A DNA stretch of 64,000 nucleotides from Rhizophlyctis rosea (GCA_027596075.1 JADGJC010000137.1:1-64000); one strand, 5' to 3'. Numbered from the stretch's first letter, positions 1 through 11,985 are shown. Notes: generated by a model from the sequence alone, not told the origin. Numbers and translations are program-made.

Positions 1-732
1 GGTTGGGAAACGGGTGTTCCCAGTATCCTCTTCATTTCCCCACTTGACGTCGTTTTTGGCAGGAAGAATCTAATAGCTAGCGATTCTTTTCCTCGAGTTG
101 GTTGACATATATCATATAGTTTTGCTCGTTTCACGTATTCCCTTTTCGTTGTTCATTTTTTGTGTCTACCCCTTGTGTTTTTTGTTTGCCATCTCCCTAA
201 TCATACCTATGTACTTGTAGCCATTGACCTTTACAGAGATTAAGTTTTTTCGCTGTCTGTAATTGTTTTTTTTTTTTTTCGGCTGAAGAGCTCTTGGCAC
301 TACCTGCGTTTGGGTGTTTTGTTTGCGATTGTTCTTTTGGGTCGGGGTAGGTTGACTACGGAATTCTGAGGGCGAGTTGGGCAAATGAATCAGAGCACTC
401 GAAATTTGGTGAGAGAAGAGAAATGGGAAGTCTGAAAGGGGGCAAGAGTTGGGCAGATGGATCAACATTTTGAGTATATTGGGACGAGAAAGGGAATGAC
501 GAGCGTTTTGGCCGTGATGACTTTGTGCTGGGTGTGTATGAAAGATTCATGTAAGCAGATGCGTCAACTGTGTCACGGGGTTCGCCAGTGGATCAGAAAC
601 TTGAAAGACCCTGGTGCAAAGTGGTGTGGCTGAGCAAAGCCGTTTGTTAATTTCGGGTCCTCGGCTCCTTTCCTCTCCTGCTCACCACAACATTGCTCAC
701 ATACCCAAACGGACATCCTACTCCTGTTGCCA
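1..732. other. Left-edge intergenic region and 5' leader
   Basis: I see no protein with family features here. The stretch holds a run of 15 T near 269 and, from about 660, a pyrimidine-rich leader running into the ATG at 733. An open frame enters from a GTG at 614 but has no ATG until far inside the next gene, so its upstream part is not counted as coding. Confidence 0.6.
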
Positions 733-2438
733 ATGCCACCAAAAAGTCGCTTCTTCCGCACAGCAGCAGACTCTTCTTCCTCCTCCTCCTCCTCATCTTC
801 CTCGTCGGAAAGGTTGGTTCGCTTCTTCCTCTCTTCTCACCCTCCTCACAACCTCTGAATTTACGTTCTCATACGGTACCTATCTTGCATCTGCCAGCTC
901 TTCAACCTCAACAACCTCCTCCTCCACACCATCCGCAAGCGCCCACAACACCAAAAAGCAAAAACGCCCACTCCTCAAACTGTATCAAGAAATCCATAAA
1001 TGCCGCAAATACCTCCGCAAAAAAAAGTGGCACGACCTACTGGTCGCATTGGGCATATTATCCAAAAATGTCGGTAAACACCTACCATTATACCACCCAG
1101 CGCTTATAACAGTCGCTCGCCTCCTCCACGACATTCTAGCCGAAGTATCTCTCCTAGAATCCCGCTCCTCAACGCCGCAGGAAGTTTTGAAAACCGCTAA
1201 ACAAGCAAGAAGGAGGGTGCAGAAGATGTTTTTACCGTTGTGGGAGGAGACCATGGCGAGGATCGGGGAACAATACCCGACGCCGATTCGGAGAAATGAC
1301 AGAGTGTTGTCACGTATTGAAGCACTGTTCTTAACGGCTTCGAGTGGGGTGTTGGATTTGAGTGGGTTGAAGTTGGCTGTTGTGCCGTGGCATTTGTGGA
1401 ATTTTGAGGAGGTTGTGGAGTATTATTTTGGGAGTTGGGATGGTGGGGTGGTGAATTTTGCAAGTGCAGGACATTCTGGTCAGAATGGCAGTGCGCATAA
1501 TCAAATGCCGCTTTCGGCAGCGATGATGCAGAAACTGGATTTGAGTTCTAATCCTTTGGTAAGGGTGTTTCGCTCTTCCCATTGATAAGAAATTGCCGTC
1601 ACGTTGTGCTAATACAATATACTACTACTACTCACCACAATCACAGACCTCCCTCCCCCTAAACTTCACCAACTTCACCTCCCTCACCCACCTCAACATC
1701 TCAGATACCCAAATCACAACCCTCCCTGTATCCATCCTCGCCCCACCTCATCTAAAAGTCATAAAGCAAAACTATTCACCTCAAAACCCTAAGCGACGGA
1801 CAACATCAAACCAGCAAACAACCCAAAATCCCTCACCCCAGGTACCCACTCTCCGCAACATGGCCGCCAATGTCCTTCGGTCATATGGGTGGGGCATGGA
1901 CATTGACGTGGACGACCTGGGAGGGGACGATATTGATGGTGGGATGTTGAGGTGTTTAGAATTAGTGCAGGGCGTCCGGGCCTGTGAAGTATGTGGACGC
2001 GCCATGTCCGCCGCTGACGACAACGCAAAAATCATCGAAGCATACCATCTCATCCGTCTTCGGAAAGGTACATACTGGCGAACTACCGTCAAAGCCAAAA
2101 TCTCCGTCGAGCGGAACATGTGTTCCGCTTCATGTTTAACCAGACATAGAACGTGTGTAGAGGATGTTGCTCGCTATTGGGAAGTTGCTATACATGGGTG
2201 GACGGTGATGGTTTTGCCGGTTCCGGTTGGGGAGAGGAGTTGTTCCTGTGTTGGGTGTGTCAGGTTGGTTGGGGATTGTGAGAAGGGGAGGAGGGAGAGG
2301 TTGGATGAGGAGGGGGAGGATGATTCGGAGGACGAGGATGAGGAGGGGGAGGAGGTGTTGATTTGGAGGGTTGGGGAGGTAAGGGGGCAGAGGGAGAGGG
2401 ATAGTAATGTTTGTAGTAAGGGGAGGAGAAAATTTTGA
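733..2438 (+). CDS. Leucine-rich-repeat protein with Cys-rich C-terminal region
   Basis: Three exons fit: 733-812, 898-1558 and 1647-2438, giving 510 residues. The start is the ATG at 733, followed by a basic stretch and a run of about 12 serines. Intron 1 (GTTGGT...CAG) restores the frame of the downstream exon, which has no usable ATG of its own. Exon 2 encodes a helical, basic region and the first LRR-like unit (LDLSGLKLAVVPWHLW). The exon 2/3 junction falls inside a textbook LRR (LDLSSNPL / TSLPLNFTNF), which strongly supports the splice. A CxxC (CEVC) and further Cys pairs (CSASC, CSCVGC) after the LRRs look like a metal site. The tail is acidic (EDDSEDEDEEGEE). LRRs usually bind proteins; no enzymatic function is visible and I do not recognise the full-length family. 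Confidence 0.75.
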
Positions 2439-3370
2439 GAGTGTAGTGTTGTGTATTTTTGGAGAGCACTATATGGAGAGAAATGCTTGAATGTGCTCAT
2501 CAGGAACATGGGGAACAATGAAAATTTGAGTAGTACTGGGAGGGTACGGGAGGAGAGAGAAAAGTTTGAAAATTTGGATCCTGATGCATGTCAGCCCGGT
2601 TGTGAGAGAACAGGACGGGATCCCAAAGCAACGACGTTGCTTTTTATTTTGAAAGGTTCAAAGGATGGTGTGCCAACGCTGCTTTGGCAGGGTTTCGTGT
2701 ATCGTTGAGGAGAATTTGTATCCACAAATGCGTTTGGTTGCGTGGAGGTTCTTGTATCGTTGGGCGAGATTGTGTTGACGACATGCGTTGGTATAAGTGG
2801 GCCACGAAGTCAAGCGTTGAGCATTGACCTTGCGCGAATGTTCTCAGATGCGGCAGGAGATGTCGGCTGCGCTAGTGCTTACCCTACAATAATGGTCCCA
2901 TTTCTATCGGTCTATCGGCCCGGAGAAGATGTATCGGATGTTGTCCAACATGTCGACGGTGGGTCCATACTACTCCATAGCGAATAGGAGGATGTTGAGT
3001 TGTTGTTGCCGCCGATTGGAGGAGTAGCGGGGCTGGTTGTCCGGGTCTATCGGACTCTGGGATTATGTGGGTGGTTATGTTATCCACGTGCTTATTAGGG
3101 GACCCGAGTGATTCAGTATGAGTCACTACCGCGCCCTGTTTGAAGTTTCATTCTCAAGGCTCGTCTGACTGCATGTCACGTTTGGGAGCCTCGTTTAATT
3201 CTTAAAGCTCGTTCGATTCTGGTTACACTCGAGGCGCATGTTATGTACGTGACTTCACCAAAAGCTGCCAAACTTCAACTTAGTCTCCGCCTGTATCTCA
3301 TATTGAACAGCTCGCACATACGAGAATTGCGCTTTGAAGAGTTCACGGCGAAGAGTTTCATAGTACCGCA
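2439..3370. other. Intergenic region
   Basis: About 930 bases between the LRR gene and the Fic gene. Several short open frames exist, but none has splice-consistent extensions or recognisable motifs. The word TCTATCGG recurs around 2904-2935 and 3044-3055. No other structure was seen. Confidence 0.5.
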
Positions 3371-5044
3371 ATGAGTAAAGCTTGGTCGTCAAAGCCTACT
3401 TTTTTGAGCCCAGACGGTCCAATCAGTACTTGGCCGAAACCTGAACTTGCGGAGGAAGACGAAGCGACGTGGGAGGATATTATTTCCGCATATCGAACTC
3501 CTACTATCGCCACTAGCGTGAAGGGTGTCGCCTTGCAATCTGTCAATGCCGGTGGACGATACTCGCAACTGAGCCGACTAGTTGACAAGTACCCGCGTTG
3601 GCCTCTTGCATTAACGTTACTCGCGGAAGTTCACTATCTGCTCAATGACACATATGGTGCCTCGGTGATGATCAAAGATGTGCAACAAATAATAGGTGTT
3701 GGATGCAATCCTGTGCTTGATGCGGCCGCTAATGAGTTGGCGACTTTGCTTGAGGAAGGTGAGTAGCGTTCGACCAATGAGTGTCATGACATGTTCTATA
3801 TATCAAGAAGATTTTTCACAGAGGATGACGGGGAACCGGAAACCAGTCACCCAGACCTCAAATTGAAGCCGTATCGTCGGCCGGAAGAGTCCTCGAAGGA
3901 GCCGGGGTACCCCCATTTCTGAACTCCTCCAAAGATGGGCTGCTTTACAAACAAAAAGGACTGAGCAGATTGCCATCGCCGAGTTTGCACGGCTTGCCGT
4001 TCTTTCTACAAATATTTTTGAGGGAGTCTTCAGTGTGGAGGGACAGAGCTGGCCGCTTCTCATAAAAAGGGGATTCTACACCAATGCAATCGAAGGGATT
4101 TCGCGCACAAGTGGCATCCAGAAGAAGAAGAAAATCGTTCAGATTTAGAAGAACACAGAATCAGTAAGGAAAATTCAGCAATGGAGGAGATGCATGAAAG
4201 ATACTAATCTGGTCTCAGTGCTTTGCCCAACTGACAGCCGTCCTGCGCGACCGTTCCTTCTACAATCAGAAATTCTTTCAACAAATCCACTATAAGCTCC
4301 TTCAAGATGATAACTTGAACTATGAGTCAGATGGAGAGTCGACTTTTGCTTTTCTCGTCCCGCGCGGAACTTGGCGCCATGTTCCGTGCATCACCACGGA
4401 CGAATCAAGGGGATATGAGACGCATTTTTGTCCGTGGAAAAACATTCCGGACGAGATGGATTGGTATTGTGAAGCGGCTCAGGTAAACCGACATTGTCTG
4501 CATTAGGGGATTGAAAAGCAGATAACCGAATAATCCTTTTAGAGAGTTCTTGCTGATGATTTCATAAACCCGTTTTTAGCATCCGCGTGGTTGCAATACG
4601 CATTCCTTGAAATTCACCCTTTCGCTGACGGAAACGGCCGCGTGAGCCGCATCATCTCTTCAATACCGCTTTTGAAAGCAGGCCTACCACCGGTATATGT
4701 CTCATTGCAGGACAAAGATCAATACTTCAATGCCTTGGACAAGGTAAGCAGCACTTCCTGGGGGGTTGGGAACTGCACTAATTCAGAACCTGCAGGCTTA
4801 CGAGTTGGGGGATTTTGCACCCTTGGCGATTCATATGATGGAGGAGATGGAGGCCGCATTGAAGGAGCTCGAAGATCTTGCAGAAGACTCTGGAATTGAG
4901 TTCATTGACACGACCGCCAGAGCGTCGGATGACAAAGGGGAAGAGGAAGGTACCATGTTGTCCCCTACATGGCCTGCATCGTCCCTAGAGGAAGCCATCA
5001 CAGCAGCAAAAGAAGGAGCCTGGTTTATGAAGGTGATTAGATAA
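3371..5044 (+). pseudogene. Fic-domain protein AMP-transferase, interrupted by an in-frame TAG
   Basis: Six exons fit: 3371-3758, 3822-3870, 3935-4163, 4219-4482, 4543-4743 and 4796-5044 (460 codons). The Fic core HPFADGNGR is intact, with His about residue 335. Fic proteins transfer AMP from ATP to Ser/Thr/Tyr of target proteins. Upstream is a helical region resembling the TPR-like part of FICD-type enzymes. Two matches to the inhibitory-helix pattern (S/T)xxxE(G/N) lie at about T171-G176 and T195-G200; the second (TNAIEG) is the more typical. Codon 217 (4146-4148) is TAG inside an otherwise well-conserved stretch, where a Leu codon one base away would be natural. As read, translation stops before the catalytic motif. 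Everything downstream stays in frame with good splice sites, so the lesion is recent, polymorphic, a sequencing error or read through. TAG is the normal stop of other genes here (33582, 42523, 49263), so recoding is unlikely. Confidence 0.75.
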
Positions 5045-5655
5045 GATTATGTTGCCTTTACTTCAATTTGCATCATGATTTAGCTATGTTTCCGTGGATT
5101 ACACCACTGTACTAAATGGCAAAGATGAGTCCGTCCCTCCTTTGACATTGAAGTGGCTCTTGTCTCAAGATTTCTCAGCGATCGCAAGATCCGGACATTT
5201 GGTGAACTTCACTGACCCTGCTCCATGTGCAGTAATAGCAGTATGTATAATAATGTGCCCACCATGAGGCATGAGCTCGTCGTGGTCGCTTGCTTCTGAC
5301 ATCTGAACTTCATATGGACCTTAGACCCTGAGGACCCTGTTTGGATGTTTGTGACACGTCAGCCACCACAACTTTGAACTCACAACCAAAATGAATTTTG
5401 CCAAGAGTCCCACTCAGGAGCCAGGGCCCACCGTCCCACTGTCCCACGCCCATAAACTCCATAACAGCAGACTTCTTTCCCTCAGGAGGCTCCCTTTCCC
5501 ACCCATTTCCATTCGCCCGTACCCTCGAGTTGTTGACGCCTTGGTTCCGCGAAAGACGGACGTGAGACCTTTCACCAAGGAACAAGGCCGTCAGAAAGGC
5601 TGCGCGTATCGAGTATCTCTGACGAAACCTGCCCTCCGTGGGAACAACGTTCCCC
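5045..5655. other. Intergenic region upstream of the convertase
   Basis: 611 bases presumably holding the 3' end of the Fic gene and the promoter of the Kex2-type gene. Open frames run on both strands around 5310-5777, but they have no motif and overlap the convertase signal-peptide exon. No clear TATA box was identified. Confidence 0.5.
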
Positions 5656-8620
5656 ATGCTCCTCAAACAACTGGCCTGGACGTGGTCTCTGGCGGGACTA
5701 GCATCTCTATCAGCAGTCCTCGGTACACCAAATGACTCCACTGCCGTGCATCCCTCTATCCCACCAAACGACCACACAAACTTCCACTACATAGCAATCA
5801 AACTCTCCCCCACGTCAGCCTCCCCCGACCCCCTCCCCGTCCGCGCCCAAACAATAGGCACCACCCTCGGATACCACTACCTAGGCCGCGTAGGAGAACT
5901 CGACGATTACTTCCTCTACGCCACGCCCAAACACCCTACCGCGGACGAAACCGCCCACCATGGCAGAAGGCACGCAAAGCGCTTCACGGACCTTTCGGGC
6001 GTGGTATGGGCTGAGCCGCAGGTTCCTAAACGGAGACTGTTTAGAAGGGATGTGGTTCCGAGGGAGGAACGGGCGGAACGGGGTGGGCCGATTAGGATTG
6101 GGGATATTATGCAGAGGTTGAATATTTCGGATCCGGGGTTTGATAGGCAGTGGCATTTGGTGAGTTTTTGGTGTTTGTTGAGCGATTGATGCAATGTAGG
6201 GAGTATGGGGATGCTTATATCTTTTGCGTGTGTTAGTTGAACACAGAGCAAATAGGCAATGATCTCAATGTCACGGCTGTATGGGAGCAAGGTATGTTTA
6301 CGTCCGTCATCGTTTGTTATGATGCTTCATTGACGAAGGGTCCAATTGCTCACATTTGACCGTAACCAGGCATAACGGGCTGGAACGCGACAGTATGCTT
6401 CGTAGATGATGGACTGGATTACGAGAGTGAGGATCTAAAGGACAACTTTGTAAGTTCTCTTAATGTGTGAGTATCAATGTTTTGCCTCTAGATTCTCATT
6501 GCATATGCACAGTTCGCGGAGGGATCCTACGACTTCAATGACCATCGCGCATTGCCCAAACCCATGTTATTGGATGACCGCCATGGAACGCGTTGCGCTG
6601 GCGAAGTTGCTGCTGTGCGGAACAATGTGTGCGGGGTTGGGGTTGCGTATAACGCTAAAGTTTCCGGTATGTTGAATCATCACCACGTTGTCGTCCCTAT
6701 CATGTCTGTCGACTGCCCCGCTCATCGCTTCTCCAAAAGGTGTCCGAATCCTCTCCGGCTCGTTAACAGAAGCCGACGAAGCAGCCTCCATCAACTACGC
6801 CATGGACAAAAACCATATCTATTCCTGCAGTTGGGGACCCGCGGATGATGGACGATCCATGGAAGCGCCCCCACAGATTGTTGCCGATGCGTTTGTGACT
6901 GGTATCAAGAAGGGGCGCGGCGGGTTGGGGTCTATTTATGTTTTTGCGAGTGGAAATGGGGGTGCTTCGTATGATAATTGGTGAGTACTTGGTTGATTTT
7001 TGGTTATTCGGATGCTTGATGTGTGAAGTATTGATTGGTTGGCCTAATGGCTATTCTTTGGCAGCAATTTCGACGGGTACACAAACAGTATATATACCAT
7101 TACGGTTGGAGCGATTGATCGGAATAACAATCATCCGTCGTATTCGGAGGCGTGTTCGGCGACGATGATTGTCATGTACAGTAGTGGGGCTGGGACATCT
7201 GCTATTGTGAGTATTCCTCAAGCGTGAACTTTGCGTGATAGTGGCTTATTGTTGAAATGCTGACTTCGAATGCTGTTCTTAGTACACCACCGACTGGCAC
7301 CAAGCGGGGGAATGTACTGATCGTCACGGCGGAACGTCAGCGGCTGCTCCATTGGCGTCGGGGGTGTACTCGTTAGTTTTGCAAATACGGTTCGTATCGC
7401 GTCTTAGTTTGATTCATTGTCTGTGTCAGTGACAAGTGGATTTATGGACTCACCAATCATTTCTCCTTGCATAATATATTCCAGCCCAGACCTAACATGG
7501 CGCGACTTCCAACACCTCACTGTCCGCACCGCCGTCCAAGTAAACCCCACCGACTCCTCCTGGGCCCTCACCGCCGCGGGGCGCCCCTACTCCCATAAAT
7601 TCGGCTACGGCAAACTCGACGCATGGGCAATCGTCGAGGCCGCAAAAACCTACACCAAGGTGGCCCCCCAAACCAACTTCACATCTTCCGTCGTCACTGT
7701 TAATAAAGACATCCCGAACGACGATGAAGGTGTGACATCTCATGTGCTTGTTAGTGAGAGTGATTTAAAGGGGGCGGGGTTGGGACGGTTGGAGCATGTT
7801 ACGGTTACGGTTGATATTACGCATCAGAGACGCGGGGATGTGGTGGTTAAGTTGACTAGTCCCGGGAATGTGGAGAGTCGGTTGGCGATGGGGAGGGCGT
7901 ATGATGCGGATGGCAACGGATTTAGGAATTGGACTTTTATGAGTGTTGCGCATTGGTTAGTTTTTTCTTGTTTTGGGTCATTTGCTTTTTGCGAATGTTT
8001 TGCGTTTGTGCGGGGGCTCGAGTGTGCGCAGGCTGGATTCCGGTGATGGTATATATACTGATTTGTTGTTATTCTTCGGTTCCAGGGACGAAAACCCCGT
8101 CGGCGCATGGCTCCTCACCGTAATCGACAACCAAAACCCAAACATGAAAGGAAAATGGAACCACTGGTACATCACCTTCTGGGGCGAATCATCAAACATA
8201 ACCATACCCTCCACACCCATTCCCAAACCCACCGCAGTACCAGCCACGTCTTCCCCATCATCCGTCTCAGCTGGCAAAGAAAACGATAACACCACCACAC
8301 CACAACCGTCAAGCTCCTCACACGCAGTGATATGGGTATTCTTCGTACTTTTTGCGGTGGGGGTAGCGGGAGTGTTTTTGTGGAGGCGGAGGAAGGGGAG
8401 AGGGGAGTGGGGGAAGGGATATGAGTTTGGACCTTTGGATAGTGGGGAGGTTGAGGCGGCTTTTGATGAGGATGAGGATGAGGGGGGGGGGCTTTTGGAA
8501 GGGGTTGAGGAGAGGAGTGAGGGTCCGGTTGGGGGAGGGAAGGGGGGTGGTGGAGGGGGAGGGAAGGGAGGAGGGGGAGGGGGAGAGGTGCTTTTTGATA
8601 GGTTTGTTGTTGATGATTGA
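5656..8620 (+). CDS. KEX2: Kexin-type proprotein convertase (S8 subtilisin family)
   Basis: Nine exons fit: 5656-6159, 6237-6291, 6370-6449, 6513-6666, 6740-6980, 7065-7206, 7283-7389, 7485-7955 and 8086-8620 (762 residues). The ATG at 5656 opens a signal peptide. The propeptide carries basic cleavage sites (AKR, PKRR, FRRD). The catalytic triad is visible: Asp about 199 (VDDGLDY), His about 237 (DDRHGTRCAGE), Ser about 411 (GGTSAAAPLASGV); CSWGPADDG and SGNGG are also kexin landmarks. A P domain follows, then a Ser/Thr-rich stem, one membrane helix about 665-684 and an acidic, Gly-rich cytosolic tail. Family knowledge: a Golgi Ca-dependent protease cutting after Lys-Arg or Arg-Arg in secreted precursors. 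The length is close to yeast Kex2. The tail (EDEDEGGG, then G/K/E repeats) is low complexity. Intron 7 uses a GTTCGT donor. Confidence 0.96.
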
Positions 8621-9122
8621 TGGAGTGGGTTTTTCTTATTTTTTGGACTCGGCATGTTGCAGGGATGTATGTATGATGGATGATAGATGAATGAGCATGG
8701 ATATCGGATGTAGGGAGGATCTCCTCCTCATGACTCGGTGTACGACCTCACACGCCTGCTGAAAGCCGACGAGCACTTTTGCGAATGTCCCCTCCAAAAT
8801 ACCCACAGATGCCCGATTCCAGTGTGATTTGAAAATTATATTTCAGGGCTCCCAGAGCCTCTACGAAGACAACAAACAATATCGGGGAAAGTCATGAAAA
8901 AAAATTTTCACACATACGCGCATGCACGACGCGCGTCTGCACATTTCTAAACAAACAAAATACAAGAGCTGCTGCTATATACTCCCCTCAACACCCGACA
9001 AAATACAAACCCAAACAAAAGAACAGTCGCAAAGGATCAAGTTTTTAAACTATACCCTAAACTCAACAACAAAAAAAACACGGAAAATGCACCTGAGAAC
9101 TTCCCTCCTTCAAGGGCATCTC
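8621..9122. other. Intergenic region between convergent genes
   Basis: 502 bases between the 3' ends of the convertase gene (+) and the small membrane-protein gene (-). It presumably holds both 3' UTRs and polyadenylation sites. A-rich sequence lies at 8890-9080. No gene was seen. Confidence 0.55.
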
Positions 9123-10427
9123 TTAGTGCTTAGGAGGCGGGCCGGGCGGCGGGGCGTATGAGGCATCCGGGGGCGGGGCGTACGAGCCCGCGGGTGGGGG
9201 AGCATACGAGGTGGTGGGTGGTGCGTATCCGCCCGGGGGTGGGGCAAAGTTCTCTTGAGGGACTGCGTAGCCGGTGGTTGTTGCTGGGGGTGGTGCGTAG
9301 CCTTCTTGTGGGGGGGTGTAGCCGGGGGTTGCGGGGCTGGCGGGGTAGGCGTCCTGTGGATGAATAGGTGAGGATTTTTGGTTTTTTTTAGGAGTTTTTG
9401 GGAGGGGCTTACCTTGGGTAAGTAACCGGGGGCGGGACCGTAAGCGGCGGCGGGGTCGTATTGGCCGGGTGGGGGTTGAGCGTACGGTTGTGCGCCGTAG
9501 GGTTGGCCGTATTGTGGGGCGACGACTGTGGCGGGTCCGGCCGTTACTGCGTGCGAGAGAAGAGTTTAAGCATATTATCATCTTTCCCAACCTTCCTCAA
9601 AACTCAGAAAACAACAACGACCGCTTCGATCAACAAGACAAACCCCTAAAAATTCCCCAACCACCCAAAACTCACCAGCAGCAGCAGCAGAAGCAGCCTG
9701 GGCGTTACGGTTGCGGTAGCAGCGGAAGACGCAGCATCCGATGGAGAGGAGGGCGGCGACGACGGCGATGGCAATACCCCAGACTGGGAAGCAGCGGTAG
9801 GAACTGCCGGAGCCGCTGCAGAGGTAGCCGTCGGGGCAGCTGTAGATGTAGAAGCGGTCTTGGCCTGTTGGTGTTGTGATGGGGGGTTTTTGTTAGTAAA
9901 TAAATTGTGCGGGGGGTTGTTTAGGAAGGTTTTGAGCGATTTTAGTATGGGGAAATTTTGCTCCTCTCTTCCCCTCTTTTCCGCGTGCTGGAAATATTTG
10001 CCGCTCGAAACTCATCGCAAGATATCAAAAGGGCCCAGATGAAGCTCCATAGTCCACTATCAAGATCCATCATCGCCCTTCCTTTGATCATTTGTGTCCT
10101 CAATTTCCATGTGCTGTACGCTCCATTGGCCAATGTTTCCCAATCCACAAAAACCGAAAGCGTCAAACTCACCACAGTAGTTGCTGCGGCGAGCAAGGTG
10201 GTTCACCTCCTGGAGCCTAAATAAGCGGAAATAGTCAGGTTTAAGTGACAGATCTCGGTATTTTCGCGCGTATTCTCTTTCCACTGTGTTTACAATCACG
10301 CCTGCCCTCCACCACAGAGCAAGGCATCGAAATGCAGGCACCACGTGAAAACTCACCCGCGCTTGACGAGCGGCTCGACGATGGGGGACACGTCGGCGGG
10401 CAGAAAGCTGTAGACGTTGAACGTCAT
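9123..10427 (-). CDS. Small single-pass membrane protein with Cys cluster and Pro/Tyr-rich tail
   Basis: Five exons on the minus strand fit in phase: 10427-10357, 10216-10173, 9864-9676, 9546-9413 and 9353-9123 (222 residues). Exon 1 gives a short N-terminus (FLPADVSPIVEPLVKRG). Exon 3 gives a Cys cluster (YSCPDGYLC, YRCFPVWG), one hydrophobic helix (GIAIAVVAALLSIGCC), then CYRNRN as a cytosolic stop-transfer. Exons 4-5 encode a tail of about 120 residues built of Tyr/Ala/Pro repeats (GYAPPP, SYAPPP) ending GPPPKH. The plan (short ectodomain, helix, Pro/Tyr-rich cytosolic tail) recalls adaptor-type membrane proteins, but I cannot name the family and no strict PPxY motif was found. The 308-nt intron between exons 2 and 3 is long for this locus and could hide another small exon. 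Confidence 0.75.
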
Positions 10428-11985
10428 GGTTGTTATGTGTTTATTGGTATGTAGATTTCGAGAGATTCCCAACCCGTCCGAAAAAACTTTCCCAGGAAAC
10501 CCTGCATGAAGCGGCGAGGGGAGTCTGTTTCTGCTTTATATCGCAGCCTCGCAGGGCAAGGAGGTGAACACAACCCAATCGCCCGGTTGGACCTCGTGTG
10601 CAGTGGAGGAGAAGCGATGCAGCATCTATTTTGAGTCTCAATAAATTATTTCCACGGAGGGCAAAGGCGCCCAGCCTGTGTTTGCTGGCACCCCTCCGAG
10701 TTCCCATAAGGAGGAAGCTACTTCCGGTTGGTATTACTATCGTGTAACATTATTACTATGTGGTGTGATACCATGTCATACAACGGGAGTACGAGCAGGG
10801 GAGGAATTTTTTGGGCGTACAATTTCGGTGGTCGATCAATTGAACACAGGGCGAGTGACATGGTCACTGCGCCGAGTATTTTGTGTACGGGGTGAATATG
10901 CATTATGAGTTGTGAGTTGTGTCTTGGGTTTTGTGGGTAGTTTTTGGCTTTTTGGGGTTGATGGCTGTGGCGCAAAATTGGGAGTGTGTTGCTCCTTTGC
11001 TTACCCACGAAATCGTGCTGGACCCTGATGCACCCGGTTGATGACTTTGACAGCTGTGGTCTGGGCCCGTGCACCACTAGAGCAATAGCTGAGAAACAGC
11101 TGAATGAATACTATGCGTACTCTCAGGACGTTTCTGTGGAAAACTTCTTTTGCTGCGGATGCTGTTCAGCGAGCACCCGGGCCCGCCAAGAGCAGTTAAG
11201 CGCGGACTAATCCGTCAAATCTGTCTCTTCGTCATATGAATATTTTTTCACCAAAGATGAGTTCATCCCGCTGGAATTATGCCCATCAACTTTGATATTT
11301 CACAGCATTAGTTATAGGCAACAATTTTGCTATTCAAGAATCAGCAAACGGGGTTGGAAGTTTGACAGGTTTGAGCTTTGGGGTGCCACCTCATGATTGC
11401 TGAGTCATCCCTGTTGATCCGAGTGTGCCACAGTGTGCGGCAATGCGGCCAAGAATGGAAGTGTCTATTTTTCTACATTCTACGTCACCCTGTATCACCA
11501 GTTCATTATACTTTGGGGTACACATGCTGCGCCATTTCCCCTTTAATCCCCAATGTCCATGTCCAGGCACCCCCCCCGATCAGCCATCTGATCAATGACA
11601 CCGCGTTTGTGCCTGGCCAAAACACCCACGTCAAAAACCGGCACTGGGCAGGCAGGTTTGTTGTTTGAGTTTCACTTTGCCAAGGCGAACGACCTCCCGA
11701 GTCCTTACTCAAGGAAGAACTTCGCCGTCTTTGTCAGGTACACAATTACCACGTGTCAGTCGATATCAGCACGAGAAAAGGCACCGCCGACAGACTAAAC
11801 TGCTGGTCCGTCTATCCGTGTCCCACTTCATACTCTTCATACCCCTCTCTTATTCGGACAGGTCCGTCCACCCCCCACGCTCTTGCCACAGCCAAACTCC
11901 GCCTTCTTCGCGGTCAACTACTCGCTTACACACTGCAAGAGTCGCACACACCTGAGAAAACCTCGCCAGTCTCATTCATCGAAAA
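10428..11985. other. Intergenic region (1.6 kb)
   Basis: Divergent upstream region of the small membrane-protein gene (-) and the Pil1-type gene (+). Short open frames occur on both strands without motifs. C/T-rich sequence precedes the ATG at 11986, as expected of a leader. No tRNA, repeat or mobile element was recognised. Confidence 0.5.

Noticed and set aside
614..897. Upstream part of a long open frame starting with GTG, as the N-terminus of the LRR protein
   Set aside because: No ATG in that part, composition is unlike protein, and splicing from the ATG at 733 enters the same frame at 898.
3822..3934. A frameshift between exons 1 and 3 of the Fic gene
   Set aside because: A 64-nt intron (3871-3934, GTATCG...AAAG with a CTGAAC branch-like site) restores the frame, so only the TAG remains as a lesion.
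4146..4148. Reassignment of TAG to Leu in the nuclear code
   Set aside because: TAG ends the mannosidase (33582-33584), ARMC3 (49263-49265) and the coiled-coil gene (42523-42525).
5310..5777. Opposite-strand and upstream open frames over the convertase start
   Set aside because: No motifs, no splice-supported extension, and they overlap the real signal-peptide exon.
7978..8655. 225-codon Pro/Ser-rich frame antisense to the convertase tail
   Set aside because: Mirror image of the G-rich low-complexity coding strand.
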